The notes: generated by a model from the sequence alone, not told the origin. A DNA stretch of 64,000 nt from PALSA-1335 sp965231025 (GCA_965231025.1 OZ246407.1:310001-374000), one strand, 5' to 3'. Positions 39,510 through 48,846 are shown, counted from the stretch's first letter. Translations and numbers: made by a program.

Positions 39510-40463
39510 CTATTCCTCATCCTTCACTTCAACAACTTCGCCCCGCGCATTGATTTCGGGGGTCGTTGTAAGATCCAGAAAGGCAAAAACCCACACCGTG
39601 GTGGTAAAAACATGGACAATCGCACCCAGATAAGACGCAAAAAACAGCGCTGCAACGCCTATTCCGCCGCCGATCAACAAACCGATGTCCGGCAGGGTCG
39701 AGGCCGCAAAATAGAAGATTCCCATCAGCACCCCCAGCGGAACCAGAAGCACAAAGACGATTTGCACCAGGATGCGTATGCCGATAACGAACATCAGGAC
39801 GCTGATCATGAAGGCCGTTCCCCAGTGCTTAAACACAAGGACGGAACTTTTTGCCATGGATTCGCCCACGTGCCGGTCGTCAATGACAATATAATATTCG
39901 GTAAAAACAAACAGGATCATGAACACCAGGCTGACGATCAGCAAAATAACCATAATGGGCAGAAGGGTCTGGAAAGTGTCAGGGCCCAGGTTCCTCAAAA
40001 CAAAGCCAGCCTCGCTGATGATGGACACGATGTTGAAAGTCCTGGAAATAAGGGAGTAACTGAACAGCACCAGAAAGTAGAACATGCCGTACTTAAAGCC
40101 GTCCCGGATCCTCACGTCCTGTCCGCCCTTCTTTCTGGCGATCAGCTGGATCATTGCCCCGTCGGTGAAGGGAGGCAGAAAAAAATACAGGAGGGCAATA
40201 ATAATCCCCACGACTGCAAGCGGAACGACGCTGTCGATGTGTTCCCTGAGGGCATCAGCGATGGCCCTTAGGGCCACCAAAGTGAAGCTCTCCTGCCAGT
40301 TTTCGAACAAAGGCGAGCTTTTGAACGCATAAAACTGGTAGGCAAGGTAAATAACGCCGACGGCCGTACCCAAAAACGACGGAATAAAGGCATACCAGAC
40401 AATAAGTTTCTTATTCTCCTGGGTAAAGTTCCAGGCCTCACCGATGATCTGGCGGTAGTTCAT
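39510..40463 (-). CDS. multipass membrane protein of unknown function
   Basis: 317 residues with six or seven hydrophobic segments. An N-terminal amphipathic start (MNYRQIIGEAWNFTQENKKLIVWY) precedes helix 1. The conserved-looking loop ESMAKSSVLVFKHWGTAF and preceding EYYIVIDDRHVGES resemble the DUF975/GlpQ-membrane-domain-like proteins found in Gram-positive and CPR genomes. The tail is acidic (GEVVEVKDEE). Convergent with the PAS gene, with a gap of three bases. Function is not known. Confidence 0.75.
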   Translation of the reverse strand: MNYRQIIGEAWNFTQENKKLIVWYAFIPSFLGTAVGVIYLAYQFYAFKSSPLFENWQESFTLVALRAIADALREHIDSVVPLAVVGIIIALLYFFLPPFTDGAMIQLIARKKGGQDVRIRDGFKYGMFYFLVLFSYSLISRTFNIVSIISEAGFVLRNLGPDTFQTLLPIMVILLIVSLVFMILFVFTEYYIVIDDRHVGESMAKSSVLVFKHWGTAFMISVLMFVIGIRILVQIVFVLLVPLGVLMGIFYFAASTLPDIGLLIGGGIGVAALFFASYLGAIVHVFTTTVWVFAFLDLTTTPEINARGEVVEVKDEE

Positions 40464-40531
40464 GGCTTAAACCTCAATAATGCAAAATGTCACCACAAAA
40501 TCTTCAGACATCATAACGGAGAAAGATTTCC

Positions 40532-40560
40532 TTGCCAAGCGTCAACAGATTTGCTACATT
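40532..40560 (+). promoter_or_regulatory. promoter of rpsO-pnp
   Basis: TTGCCA (40532-40537), 17-base spacer, TGC-extended TACATT (40555-40560). The leader before the rpsO ATG (40595) is about 28 bases and has no Shine-Dalgarno motif. Confidence 0.65.
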
Positions 40561-40594
40561 TTAAGCCGAACTTTTTTAACTTAAGCCAACTTCG

Positions 40595-40858
40595 ATGAAA
40601 CGTACAGAAAAGAAAAAGGTTATTAAGAATTTCGCGGTACATCCTAAAGATACGGGCTCTCCACAGGTACAAATCGCCATTCTCACGGAACGAATCAACC
40701 AGCTTTCCGATCATCTCGAAACTCACCCGAAGGACAACCACTCCCGTCGCGGGTTGCTTATGATGGTTGGAAAACGCCGCAAACTTTTGCACTACCTCAG
40801 CCTGAACGAAAAAGAAAACTACGAGGAACTCGTGGGAAAACTCAAGCTCCGCAAATAG
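40595..40858 (+). CDS. rpsO: 30S ribosomal protein S15
   Basis: 87 residues, typical length. S15 signatures include HPKDTGSPQVQIAILTERINQLSDHLETHPKDNHSRRGLLMMVGKRRKLLHYL. It binds 16S rRNA helices 20-22 early in 30S assembly and often represses its own mRNA. rpsO next to pnp is the same order as in E. coli. The 150-base space to pnp is highly structured. Confidence 0.98.
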   Translation: MKRTEKKKVIKNFAVHPKDTGSPQVQIAILTERINQLSDHLETHPKDNHSRRGLLMMVGKRRKLLHYLSLNEKENYEELVGKLKLRK

Positions 40859-40878
40859 TTTTATATTTTACAACAAAA

Positions 40879-40984
40879 ATCCCCTTATCAGGAAGCTAAG
40901 CGCTACAAGTCACAGGTTTGAGAGGATAACCAAGGTTGTCTCTTCAGACTTGTTACTTGGGCCGGTCAGCCCTTGAGAGGGGAT
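40879..40984 (+). ncRNA. structured leader RNA between rpsO and pnp
   Basis: A closing stem ATCCCCT (40879-40885) with AGGGGAT (40978-40984), extended by a T-G pair. Inside are CAAGTC (40906-40911) with GACTTG (40947-40952), a nested imperfect hairpin (AGAGGATAACC 40921-40931 with GGTTGTCTCT 40934-40943), and GGGC/GCCC (40959-40962 with 40969-40972). This gives a closed multi-branch structure ending 25 bases before the pnp ATG. E. coli pnp is autoregulated through a cleaved leader hairpin, so a similar role is plausible; a riboswitch-like role is an alternative. Pairing was done by eye. Confidence 0.55.
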
Positions 40985-41008
40985 ATTATAACTTAATCCC
41001 TCTCTTTT

Positions 41009-43195
41009 ATGGAGAATAAAACATTTTCAATGGTTCTCGCCGGTCGGGAACTTAAAATCGAAACCGGTATCCTGGCGAACCAGTCCCACGGTGCGGTCAC
41101 CGTTTCTTTGGGCGACACGGTCGTGTTCGCCAGCGCCATGATGGGCGGCGTCCGTGAAGGTACGGACTTCTTCCCGATGATGGTGGACTACGAAGAAAAA
41201 TACTATGCTGCCGGAAAAATCAAAGGCAGCCGCTTTGTAAAGCGCGAAGGCAGGCCTTCCGAAAAGGCGGTGTTAAACTCCCGTCTCATCGACCGCCCGA
41301 TCCGTCCGCTCTTCCCGAAAGGAATTACGAACGACGTTCAGCTCATCTGTGACGTCCTTTCGGCCGATCTCGAAGTTGAACCGGGAACAACCGCACTTAT
41401 TGCCGCCTCAGCGGCACTCTGTATTTCCGGTATGCCATTCCAGGGTCCGGTCGGTGCAGTAAGAATGGGGTTGGTAAAAGACGGAGACAAAGAGGTGCTC
41501 GTCATCAATCCAACCTACCAGCAGATTGCGGAAGGAAGAATGGACTTGGTGGTAGCCGGAACACTTGAAGCCATCACCATGGTGGAGGCGGCCTCGAACG
41601 AAGTTTCCGAGGAGATCATGCTTGAGGCATTGCAGATGGCTCATGAAGAGATTAAAAAGATCTGCGCTCTCCAAATGGAGTTCGCAAAAATGTACAAAAA
41701 ACAGGACAAGGAACCGATAATGGTCATTGTTCCGGAAGAAGCGAAGAAAGCCGTGGAGGAAAGCGTCACCAAGGAAATGATGGACAAGGTGGGCGGCAAA
41801 ACAAAGGGGGAGGTCAAAGAGAAAATCCACGCGATCGAAGACATGCTTGCCGAAAAATACAAGGAGCAGATTGAGGCAGGGAAGATAAAACAGAAACAAC
41901 TCAACGAGGTGCTGAACAGCATGCTCGAAAAAAACATGCGCGCCAACATTTTGGAAAAAGAGTTGCGTCTCGACGGCCGCAAAATCGACGAAATTCGTCC
42001 CATCACCTGTAAAGTGGGAGTGCTGCCCCGTCCTCACGGATCTGCTCTTTTCCAGCGCGGTGAGACACAGGCTTTGAGCATCACCACGCTCGGTTCGCCC
42101 GGTTCCGCCCAGATCGTGGATACCATGGACGAAGACGTCGTGAAGCGCTACATGCACCACTACAACTTCCCTCCGTTCTCAGTGGGTGAAATCAAGCCGC
42201 TCCGCGGCCCTTCCCGCCGCGACATCGGACACGGTGATCTGGCTGAAAGGTCACTCATTCCCGTACTTCCGAGCAAAGAAGATTTTCCGTACACCATTTG
42301 GGTCGTTTCCGAAATCATGAGCTGTAACGGATCAAGTTCCATGGCATCGGTATGTGGATCAAGTCTTTCACTCATGCACGCGGGCGTACCAATCAAAAAG
42401 CCGGTTGCCGGTGTGGCGATGGGGCTCGTTTCAAAAGACAAAGACATCGCCAAGGGATACAAAATTCTTACGGACATCCAGGGGATGGAAGATTTTGCCG
42501 GAGACATGGACTTCAAGGTGACCGGTACCCATGAAGGTATCAACGCTCTCCAGATGGACATCAAGGTGAAAGGTCTCACCATCGAGGTGATGCGTGAAGC
42601 CCTCAACCGTGCAAAGCAGGCGCGCGAACAGATCCTGTACGAAATGCTCCAGACCATTCCGAAACCGAACGAGAAGCTGTCCAAGTATGCACCGCTCATC
42701 ATGCATATGAAGATTGCTCCGGAATTAATCAAGGTGGTCATCGGTAAGGGCGGCGAAACCATCCAGAAGATTACGGCAGAATGCGTCGTTGAAATCGACA
42801 TCGAGCAGGATGGCCTGGTGGTGATCACGGCAAAGGATCAGGAAAGCGGCAATAAAGCCATTGAATGGATCAAGCGCCTGACCTATATGCCTAAAGTCGG
42901 TGACGAATTTGAAGGAAAAGTCGTCAAGATTATGGATTTCGGGGCATTCGTTGAATTCCTTCCCGGTAAAGACGGGTTGGTTCACATTTCACAGCTTGCC
43001 TGGGCCCGCGTGAACAAGGTTGAAGACGTGGTGACTTTGGGCGACACCATCAAGGTAAAACTGATGGAAATCGATCCTCAGGGCCGATATAACCTCTCCC
43101 ACAAGGTGATGTTGCCGCATCCGGCCGGTGCTAATGGTGCCAATGGCACCAACGGTGACAACGGCAACGGTGCGCCTGCGAAAGGCAAATTCTAG
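41009..43195 (+). CDS. pnp: polyribonucleotide nucleotidyltransferase (PNPase)
   Basis: 728 residues, typical length. Two RNase PH-like domains (about 10-230 and 300-545) flank a helical linker. The second core has LRLDGRKIDEIRPITCKVG, PRPHGSALFQRGETQAL and GPSRRDIGHGDLAERSL. The KH domain (about 560-620) has VVIGKGGETIQKIT, and the S1 domain (about 630-700) has VGDEFEGKVVKIMDFGAFVEFLPGKDGLVHISQLA. It degrades RNA 3' to 5' by phosphorolysis. The tail is Asn/Gly-rich (GANGANGTNGDNGNG). Co-transcribed with rpsO; an intrinsic terminator follows. Confidence 0.99.
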   Translation: MENKTFSMVLAGRELKIETGILANQSHGAVTVSLGDTVVFASAMMGGVREGTDFFPMMVDYEEKYYAAGKIKGSRFVKREGRPSEKAVLNSRLIDRPIRPLFPKGITNDVQLICDVLSADLEVEPGTTALIAASAALCISGMPFQGPVGAVRMGLVKDGDKEVLVINPTYQQIAEGRMDLVVAGTLEAITMVEAASNEVSEEIMLEALQMAHEEIKKICALQMEFAKMYKKQDKEPIMVIVPEEAKKAVEESVTKEMMDKVGGKTKGEVKEKIHAIEDMLAEKYKEQIEAGKIKQKQLNEVLNSMLEKNMRANILEKELRLDGRKIDEIRPITCKVGVLPRPHGSALFQRGETQALSITTLGSPGSAQIVDTMDEDVVKRYMHHYNFPPFSVGEIKPLRGPSRRDIGHGDLAERSLIPVLPSKEDFPYTIWVVSEIMSCNGSSSMASVCGSSLSLMHAGVPIKKPVAGVAMGLVSKDKDIAKGYKILTDIQGMEDFAGDMDFKVTGTHEGINALQMDIKVKGLTIEVMREALNRAKQAREQILYEMLQTIPKPNEKLSKYAPLIMHMKIAPELIKVVIGKGGETIQKITAECVVEIDIEQDGLVVITAKDQESGNKAIEWIKRLTYMPKVGDEFEGKVVKIMDFGAFVEFLPGKDGLVHISQLAWARVNKVEDVVTLGDTIKVKLMEIDPQGRYNLSHKVMLPHPAGANGANGTNGDNGNGAPAKGKF

Positions 43196-43222
43196 ACTTA
43201 GGGAATAGACGCGAAACCAAAT

Positions 43223-43251
43223 AAAAAACCCCCGCTCCGCGGGGGTTTTTT
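43223..43251. terminator. bidirectional terminator between pnp and the ABC operon
   Basis: AAAAAACCCCCGC, loop TCC, GCGGGGGTTTTTT: a 13-bp stem whose A and T flanks give a U-run on either strand. It ends the pnp transcript and the convergent exporter operon. Confidence 0.95.
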
Positions 43252-43255
43252 GATG

Positions 43256-43960
43256 TTATTTCTTACCTGGGGCTTTTCCGTTCGGCAGCTTCCCGTTCAG
43301 GAGACCGTCACGCATATGAACGATCCGTTCTGCCATGTCTCCATACTCCTTCTCATGGGTCACCATGACGATGGTCTGGCCGCCCTTGTTGAGTTCGAGC
43401 AGCAGTTCAACGAGCTGACGGGATTTTTCCGTATCGAGGTTTGCGGTCGGTTCGTCGGCAAAAAGGATTTTGGGCCTGTGGGCTATCGCCCGTGCGACAC
43501 TCACGCGCTGCTGTTCACCTCCGGAAAGCTGGCTGGGCAGGTTCTGAATTCTGTTTCCAAGCCCGAATTTCCCCAATATTTCTATGGCTGTTTTCTCGGC
43601 GGTCCGTTTGGAATTTCCCTTCATCATCAGCGGAATCATAATATTTTCGGCGGCTCCAAGCTCGGGAATCAAAGCATAATCCTGAAAAACGAAACCGAAC
43701 TCGTACAGACGGAACCGATCGCGCTCTACCTGGTTGAAACGCCCGGTGTCTTTTCCCTCAATCCAGATCTTTCCTCCGGTGGGGAAATCGATAAGCCCGA
43801 GCTGATAAAGAAGTGTGGATTTGCCCGATCCGGACGGACCCATGACGGCGACGAACTCCCCCTGTTTGACCTGAATATCAACCCCCCGGAGGGCTTTGGT
43901 CTCCAGATTTCCGTTGAAGTACGTTTTTGCCAGGTTTTCGGTTTTAACGGCAAGGGTCAT
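43256..43960 (-). CDS. ABC transporter ATP-binding protein, MacB/LolD type
   Basis: 234 residues. Walker A GPSGSGKST (about 38-46), Q-loop in FVFQDYALIPELGA, signature LSGGEQQRVSVARAIA, Walker B ILFADEPTANLD and switch His in MVTHEK. The sequence pattern (ETKALRGVDIQVKQGEFVAVMGPSGSGKST) is that of LolD/MacB/FtsE-like ATPases that pair with FtsX-type permeases. Overlaps the permease gene by 4 bp; third gene of an adaptor-permease-ATPase operon that exports or releases a substrate across the cytoplasmic membrane. Confidence 0.96.
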   Translation of the reverse strand: MTLAVKTENLAKTYFNGNLETKALRGVDIQVKQGEFVAVMGPSGSGKSTLLYQLGLIDFPTGGKIWIEGKDTGRFNQVERDRFRLYEFGFVFQDYALIPELGAAENIMIPLMMKGNSKRTAEKTAIEILGKFGLGNRIQNLPSQLSGGEQQRVSVARAIAHRPKILFADEPTANLDTEKSRQLVELLLELNKGGQTIVMVTHEKEYGDMAERIVHMRDGLLNGKLPNGKAPGKK

Positions 43961-45207
43961 CGTCCTAAAATAGCGTCTAAAGTGTTTTCATGCGCGATCA
44001 GATATGCCGGAAGCAACCCGCTGAAAAATGCCACGACAAAAAGCAGAATAACGCGGGCGGCGGCATAATCGCCGGAAACGTACAAAGTGGCGTCGGAAAA
44101 AGGGAAGTCGATCGGATGGGCGTCAAAGTAGGGGATAAGACCAAAATACAATACGAGCAGTCCGATGGTTACCCCGATGAAGGTGTAGAACAGCCCCTGG
44201 AACACGTACGACACGATAATGGCACCGCTGCGGATGCCGATAGCCTTCAAAATACCGATGTACTTCCGTCTTGAAACGGCATTGACGAAAATAAGGATGA
44301 ATATGGTGATGGAACCGACCATCAGGCCGATGGCTCCCACGATGTCCCCTATGAAAGTCATCGCGTTATTGACGTCGTTGATGGCGCTACCCTCGGCCTC
44401 AACCCAGGTTTCAATCCTGTTTTGCCGGTCATACCCTGCGTTGTGAAAAAAAGATTTGAAACGGTCGGCTTCGTCGGGATTTTTGATCTTGATGGAAATG
44501 CCGGAATACTGGTGGGAAGTGTTTCCCAAAACGTCGTTCAGTTCATTCATATTCACAAAAACGTTGAGGTTCAGAAGCGCGACTTTCGTTTTGATGATTC
44601 CCACGACCGTATATTCGCGCTGGACGCCGTTTGGGTACGTCGCCAGAACCTTGCTTCCGATCCGAACATTTTGCAGCGCTTCACCGAAGGCGATGGTGGC
44701 GCCCCGTCCCGCGACAAGAGACCCGAGCACGATTTTGTCACGGTCGTCGGGTGCAAGAAATCTGCCCTCGATCACGTATTCGTTGATGGGCGTGGTTTTG
44801 GCTTCCAGCAAGGGGTCAAGGCCTACCATCTGGGCGGAAACATTGCTGACTTCGCTTCCCGTTTTCTTTTCCTTGTAATCGATTTCAAGTTTAGCTCCGG
44901 TTTGAAGATGGGGAGAAAGACTGACAAAACCGGGAAGATTTTTTGCAAAATCGATGACCTCGTCGACGCGTTGGATATAGGTCTTGTCCGCAGGAGGGCG
45001 AATCCTGACGGCGCCGGCGTACAAATTGATGTACCCCACATTTGCGCTCTTAATAAGGCCGAGGAGCAGCCCCCCGACTCCGACCATGTTCAAAAAGATC
45101 AAAGTCAGAATCGCGATGATCAAAAAAGTGACATAGCGGTTACTGCGTTTAACGACGCGCCTTGCCAGGAAAAAACCGATACGGATTGAATCTCTCGTCG
45201 TTGCCAT
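43957..45207 (-). CDS. ABC transporter permease, MacB/FtsX type
   Basis: 416 residues. One N-terminal transmembrane helix (about 25-48), a large external MacB_PCD-like domain (about 55-285), then three helices (about 295-320, 340-370 and 385-408) with the FtsX-family segments SRRKYIGILKAIGIRSGAIIVSYVFQG and the C-terminal SGLLPAYLIAHENTLDAI. The external domain contacts the adaptor protein encoded upstream. Mechanotransmission, rather than channel transport, is the known mode of MacB-type proteins. Translation is coupled to the ATPase gene (ATGA overlap). Confidence 0.93.
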   Translation of the reverse strand: MATTRDSIRIGFFLARRVVKRSNRYVTFLIIAILTLIFLNMVGVGGLLLGLIKSANVGYINLYAGAVRIRPPADKTYIQRVDEVIDFAKNLPGFVSLSPHLQTGAKLEIDYKEKKTGSEVSNVSAQMVGLDPLLEAKTTPINEYVIEGRFLAPDDRDKIVLGSLVAGRGATIAFGEALQNVRIGSKVLATYPNGVQREYTVVGIIKTKVALLNLNVFVNMNELNDVLGNTSHQYSGISIKIKNPDEADRFKSFFHNAGYDRQNRIETWVEAEGSAINDVNNAMTFIGDIVGAIGLMVGSITIFILIFVNAVSRRKYIGILKAIGIRSGAIIVSYVFQGLFYTFIGVTIGLLVLYFGLIPYFDAHPIDFPFSDATLYVSGDYAAARVILLFVVAFFSGLLPAYLIAHENTLDAILGR

Positions 45208-45223
45208 AGGATTGCTTCACGCG

Positions 45224-47140
45224 TTAATTCAACGGAATAAGAACGACGTCCCCGGCCTCAAGGCCGGAAACCACTTCGACCATTCCGTTGTCACCTCTGG
45301 ATCCGGTCTGGACGACACGGGTCATGTCCGGCGCGGTCATCACGGTTTTTTGACTGCTGCCGTCGGCGACGATGGCTTTTTCGGGGATAACCGGTACATC
45401 CGCGGCGAGTTCGGAGTGTATGACCACGTTGGCCGTCATGCCGGCCTTCAATTGCGAATCGACTTTCACAAGCGCCACGGTGGCCTTGTAGTAGATGATA
45501 CCCTGGACATTCTTGGAAGCCGGTTCAATAGCCAGAATCTTTCCGTCGAATACCGAGTTGGGGCCGAGCGCGTCAAACGTAATCGTGATCCGGCTTTCGG
45601 TGGAGATCTTTGTGATCTGGGTTTCAGGAATATTGACATCAATATGGAATTGGCTGTCATCGATAATCCCGAGTGCTGGCTCGCTCACCGCGGCACCGCC
45701 GGACAAGAATTGCTCGCCGGGATCAATACTTTTTGTCGTGATGATTCCGTCAAAAGGGGCGACGATCAGGGTATCGTTCAAATCACTTTGTGCGCGTTCA
45801 ACGCCGGCGGAAGCCTGCTGAACGCGGGCACGATACGGAGCGACGTCAACATTGCGGGGATCGGCAAGAATTTTTTCCAGATGAGCGTTGGACTTGGTTA
45901 CCTCGGAATCGGCAACGGCCAGCTGGGCGCTCATGGCTTTAACAGCCGTTTCCTTCGCGGAAATTTGTGTGTCACCCTGGACTCCCGCCTTCTCCAGATT
46001 TTGTTGTTTTTGGTCCACGATCAGCTGCGCGGTCTGGACATCCAGGGGGGACGTCTCACTGGTGCCGCTCTGGCTGATGATTGAATCATCAAAAACCTTC
46101 TTCGAGGCGTTATACGCGTTCGCCGCTGTGTTGAACGAGCTCCCCGATCCGGTTATGTCGTTCCTCAGCGCGGAGAGATCCTTGTAGGCAAAATCCGAAC
46201 CGGTAATGGTTTTATCAAGGACACCGGTAACCTCCAAAGTACCCTGGTTAATGCTTTTGACGAGTGAGGAAACGTCATCCGATAATCCCTGCATGTCCGA
46301 GGGGAGAGGGGAAAGCGGAAGCGCATCATACTTGGCCTTGAGGTTTTTGTAGTCGGCAAGATAGTCCATGTAGGACAGTTTCGCATCGTTGAACCCGGAC
46401 ATGTTCCTGCCGTTGAGCGATTCAAAACTCGTTAAGAGAGATTCTCCCTCCACGCCGAAGATCTTGTCGATATTCTGCAATAAGGCTTTGGCGGCAACCA
46501 GGAGCTGTCCCAGGGCGGTTTTTAGCGCGACCGTGTTGTTCGCCACGGAAGAATCGCTCTGAGTGGTCACGGTGGTGCTCGTCGACAAAACTTTTTTAAG
46601 ATTCAGCTGTGCGTTTTCCAAGTCCAGCTGGGCTGTTTTGACATCCTGTTCGACGATTTTTTTGGTATTCTGCAAATCGACCAGGGCGTTGTCGTAATCC
46701 ACCCGGGCCTTGTTTTTTGACGCGACGGCCTGGGACACCTCGCTGCGCGCGATGGCAATGTCCTGATCGGTCGCATTCGCGAGTTCAAGGTTCAATGAAG
46801 CCTGGGCCTCGGCAAGCACGGCTTTATTTTGTGACAGGGTGGCCCTTTCGCTGCTGTTCGCGAGGGAGGCGAGAACGTCTCCTTTCTTGACCCGCTCGCC
46901 GATCTCGACAAAAACTTCCTTCACCTCTCCCGATTTGTGAAACGAAAGATCCACCGAGGTACTGGGTTCCAAAAATCCGGTGGCCTCGATCGTTTGACCG
47001 AGTGATGACGCTTTTACCGTATATTGCTCATATTTTATGCCATTCTTTCCGTTTTGTATTCCGAATGCGAGGGCAATACCACCCAGGATGAGAACGGAAA
47101 GCAGGATAATGTTTTTATTGTTTTTGAAAAATTCCAACAT
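45224..47140 (-). CDS. HlyD/MacA-type periplasmic adaptor with long coiled coil
   Basis: 638 residues from ATG 47140. N-terminal membrane helix (NIILLSVLILGGIALAFGI, about 9-27), a split lipoyl domain (SVDLSFHKSGEVKEVFVEIGERVKKGDVLA and later APFDGIITTKSIDPGEQFLSGG), and a beta-barrel/MP domain (KAGMTANVVI, VVEVVSGLEAGDVVLIPLN). The helical hairpin between the lipoyl halves is about 330 residues, far longer than in MacA (about 110). In a cell with no outer membrane it may reach across a thick wall. First gene of the exporter operon. A TGC-TATTAT extended -10 is at 47174-47166. Confidence 0.9.
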   Translation of the reverse strand: MLEFFKNNKNIILLSVLILGGIALAFGIQNGKNGIKYEQYTVKASSLGQTIEATGFLEPSTSVDLSFHKSGEVKEVFVEIGERVKKGDVLASLANSSERATLSQNKAVLAEAQASLNLELANATDQDIAIARSEVSQAVASKNKARVDYDNALVDLQNTKKIVEQDVKTAQLDLENAQLNLKKVLSTSTTVTTQSDSSVANNTVALKTALGQLLVAAKALLQNIDKIFGVEGESLLTSFESLNGRNMSGFNDAKLSYMDYLADYKNLKAKYDALPLSPLPSDMQGLSDDVSSLVKSINQGTLEVTGVLDKTITGSDFAYKDLSALRNDITGSGSSFNTAANAYNASKKVFDDSIISQSGTSETSPLDVQTAQLIVDQKQQNLEKAGVQGDTQISAKETAVKAMSAQLAVADSEVTKSNAHLEKILADPRNVDVAPYRARVQQASAGVERAQSDLNDTLIVAPFDGIITTKSIDPGEQFLSGGAAVSEPALGIIDDSQFHIDVNIPETQITKISTESRITITFDALGPNSVFDGKILAIEPASKNVQGIIYYKATVALVKVDSQLKAGMTANVVIHSELAADVPVIPEKAIVADGSSQKTVMTAPDMTRVVQTGSRGDNGMVEVVSGLEAGDVVLIPLN

Positions 47141-47248
47141 AGGAAATGTGCTTATAAATCCAGATATAATAGCACATTTTGAAGAATTCATGAAGCCCGG
47201 AACCTCAAGAGTAAGCCAAAGAAGCTATACAGATTATAAAAATGTTTT

Positions 47249-48028
47249 TTAAGTTTTTTGCCTTTTTCTCAGGACAAAAAACCAAACCAGAATACCAGCC
47301 AGCATCATACCAGAACTCAGGAGCTGTCCCGCGGTAATTCCTCCCGGGAGGAAACCTATCTGAGGGTCGGGTTCGCGGAAAAACTCTTCAATGATTCTGA
47401 ACAGGCCGTAGAAAAATAAAAACGCGACGGTGACCACTCCTTCCCGCTGTGTTTTCCGGCGGATGAAAAAGAGCACCCAGAAGAGCGTGAACCCCTCCAG
47501 CAGGGCATGGAAAAGTTGGGAAGGATACCGGCAGTTGGTCGGGTCGGAAGGGAAATAAAGGCAAAAACTGGTAGCAACTCTTCCATAGAGCTCGCCATTG
47601 ATGAAATTCCCGATCCGTCCAAAAAATAGTCCCAACGGAGCAATGGCGGTGACGACGTCGCTCAGCTGAAAGAACCTGATCCTGAATTTTTTCATCACAA
47701 GATACATGGCAAGGCCCACACCCAAAAGCCCGCCGTGGAAGGACATTCCACCCTCCCAGACCGCCACTATCTTCAGGGGGTTTTGAAGGTAGTAGGCAAG
47801 ATTATAAAAGAGAATGTAGCCGATGCGCCCGCCAAGAAGAATGCCTCCGATGACATAGGCGAGAAAAATATCCTTCTGGTCTCCGTTCAAAGGCAGACTT
47901 TTACCGTGTTTTGAACGGTGGAAGTACAGATACCCCAGGAAAAACGCCACGGCATACATCAGGCCGTACCAGTGGATCTGGAACGGACCGATCTGCGCGA
48001 GCACCGGATTGATAAACCATTGATTCAT
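47249..48028 (-). CDS. lgt: prolipoprotein diacylglyceryl transferase
   Basis: 259 residues, seven transmembrane helices. The signature GRIGNFINGELYGR (about 131-144) and the FHGGLLGVG segment (about 92-100, His essential in the family) are present, with IHWYGLMYAVAFFLGY near the N-terminus. It transfers diacylglycerol from phosphatidylglycerol to the lipobox Cys, the first step of lipoprotein maturation. Candidate substrates in this window are the proteins at 8.6, 11.4, 14.3 and 55.3 kb. No lspA is seen here. Confidence 0.97.
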   Translation of the reverse strand: MNQWFINPVLAQIGPFQIHWYGLMYAVAFFLGYLYFHRSKHGKSLPLNGDQKDIFLAYVIGGILLGGRIGYILFYNLAYYLQNPLKIVAVWEGGMSFHGGLLGVGLAMYLVMKKFRIRFFQLSDVVTAIAPLGLFFGRIGNFINGELYGRVATSFCLYFPSDPTNCRYPSQLFHALLEGFTLFWVLFFIRRKTQREGVVTVAFLFFYGLFRIIEEFFREPDPQIGFLPGGITAGQLLSSGMMLAGILVWFFVLRKRQKT

Positions 48029-48087
48029 AACGAAAAGAGTATAGCCCTTTTGCGCGTGACGTAAAATACGGAGGGATCAAAATGTCT

Positions 48088-48846
48088 TTACGGAAGACGA
48101 GGGAGAGTTCTAAATTTCCCTGATTTATACTCGCTCATGCTTAATCTCATGGGAAGCCAGTCGTAGTACTGGCCTTCGATTTTGACGGCCTTATACTGCA
48201 TTTGGCCTGGGACAAAACCAAGTTTCGCGTAAAAATCTACGGCAAAGACGTTTGATGCAGTGACAACCAGGTGCACCTGTTCAACGCCGTCGGCTTCGGC
48301 ACGCTGGAGGAAATGACGCATAATCGTGCCGGCTATCGCCCTTTTTCTGTGGGCCGGGTGGACGTACATTTTCCCGACGGTCGCTATGTGCGATTTTACC
48401 CCCTCCAGCCGTCTGTACTGGCCGATGGCCACCATTCTGTCCTTGCGTTTGCCGGTAGTGTCGGTAAAGCCGTATTTCACGCCGACTACGTGGTTGTCAC
48501 GCAAAAAATTGCGAACCTCCTCTTCGGTTTTTTGATGTTCAATTTCGAAAGTGCTGCCAAACGATGAAGGCTCTTCACTCAAACCCTTTTCATACAGATA
48601 ACGGAAACCGGCGATGTTTTCATCGGTCGGCTCCAGCGGTTCAACCCCACGCATTTCGGTGACTTTCACGAGGGCTCCATAATCCCCGTAAACTCCCCAG
48701 AGTATGTTGTCCCTGGTAAGCTCACGAATTTCACCGACGTCATCCCTCCCCTCCAATTCGGAAAGTCTGATGACCCGGCGGATACTCGGAACATCATCTT
48801 CTGTAGCTTCAGCGAAAACCCTGATTTCTTGACCTTTGTCAGCCAT
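48088..48846 (-). CDS. GNAT family N-acetyltransferase
   Basis: 252 residues. The acetyl-CoA-binding motif region is VGKMYVHPAHRKRAIAGTIMRHFLQRAEADG (about 160-190; R/Q-x-x-G/A-x-A/G corresponds to RKRAIAG), followed by LVVTASNVFAVDFYAKLGFVPGQ, the usual GNAT C-terminal strand-helix. The N-terminal 90 residues have an unusual helical lead-in (VPSIRRVIRLSELEGRDDVGEI). Substrate unknown. It lies alone between lgt and the kinase-like membrane protein gene. Confidence 0.88.
   Translation of the reverse strand: MADKGQEIRVFAEATEDDVPSIRRVIRLSELEGRDDVGEIRELTRDNILWGVYGDYGALVKVTEMRGVEPLEPTDENIAGFRYLYEKGLSEEPSSFGSTFEIEHQKTEEEVRNFLRDNHVVGVKYGFTDTTGKRKDRMVAIGQYRRLEGVKSHIATVGKMYVHPAHRKRAIAGTIMRHFLQRAEADGVEQVHLVVTASNVFAVDFYAKLGFVPGQMQYKAVKIEGQYYDWLPMRLSMSEYKSGKFRTLPRLP

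Noticed and set aside
40887..40905. GGAAGCTAAGCGC in the rpsO-pnp spacer looks like the conserved loop of 5S rRNA.
   Set aside because: The flanking 5S helices and length do not match, and the spacer folds into a different closed structure.
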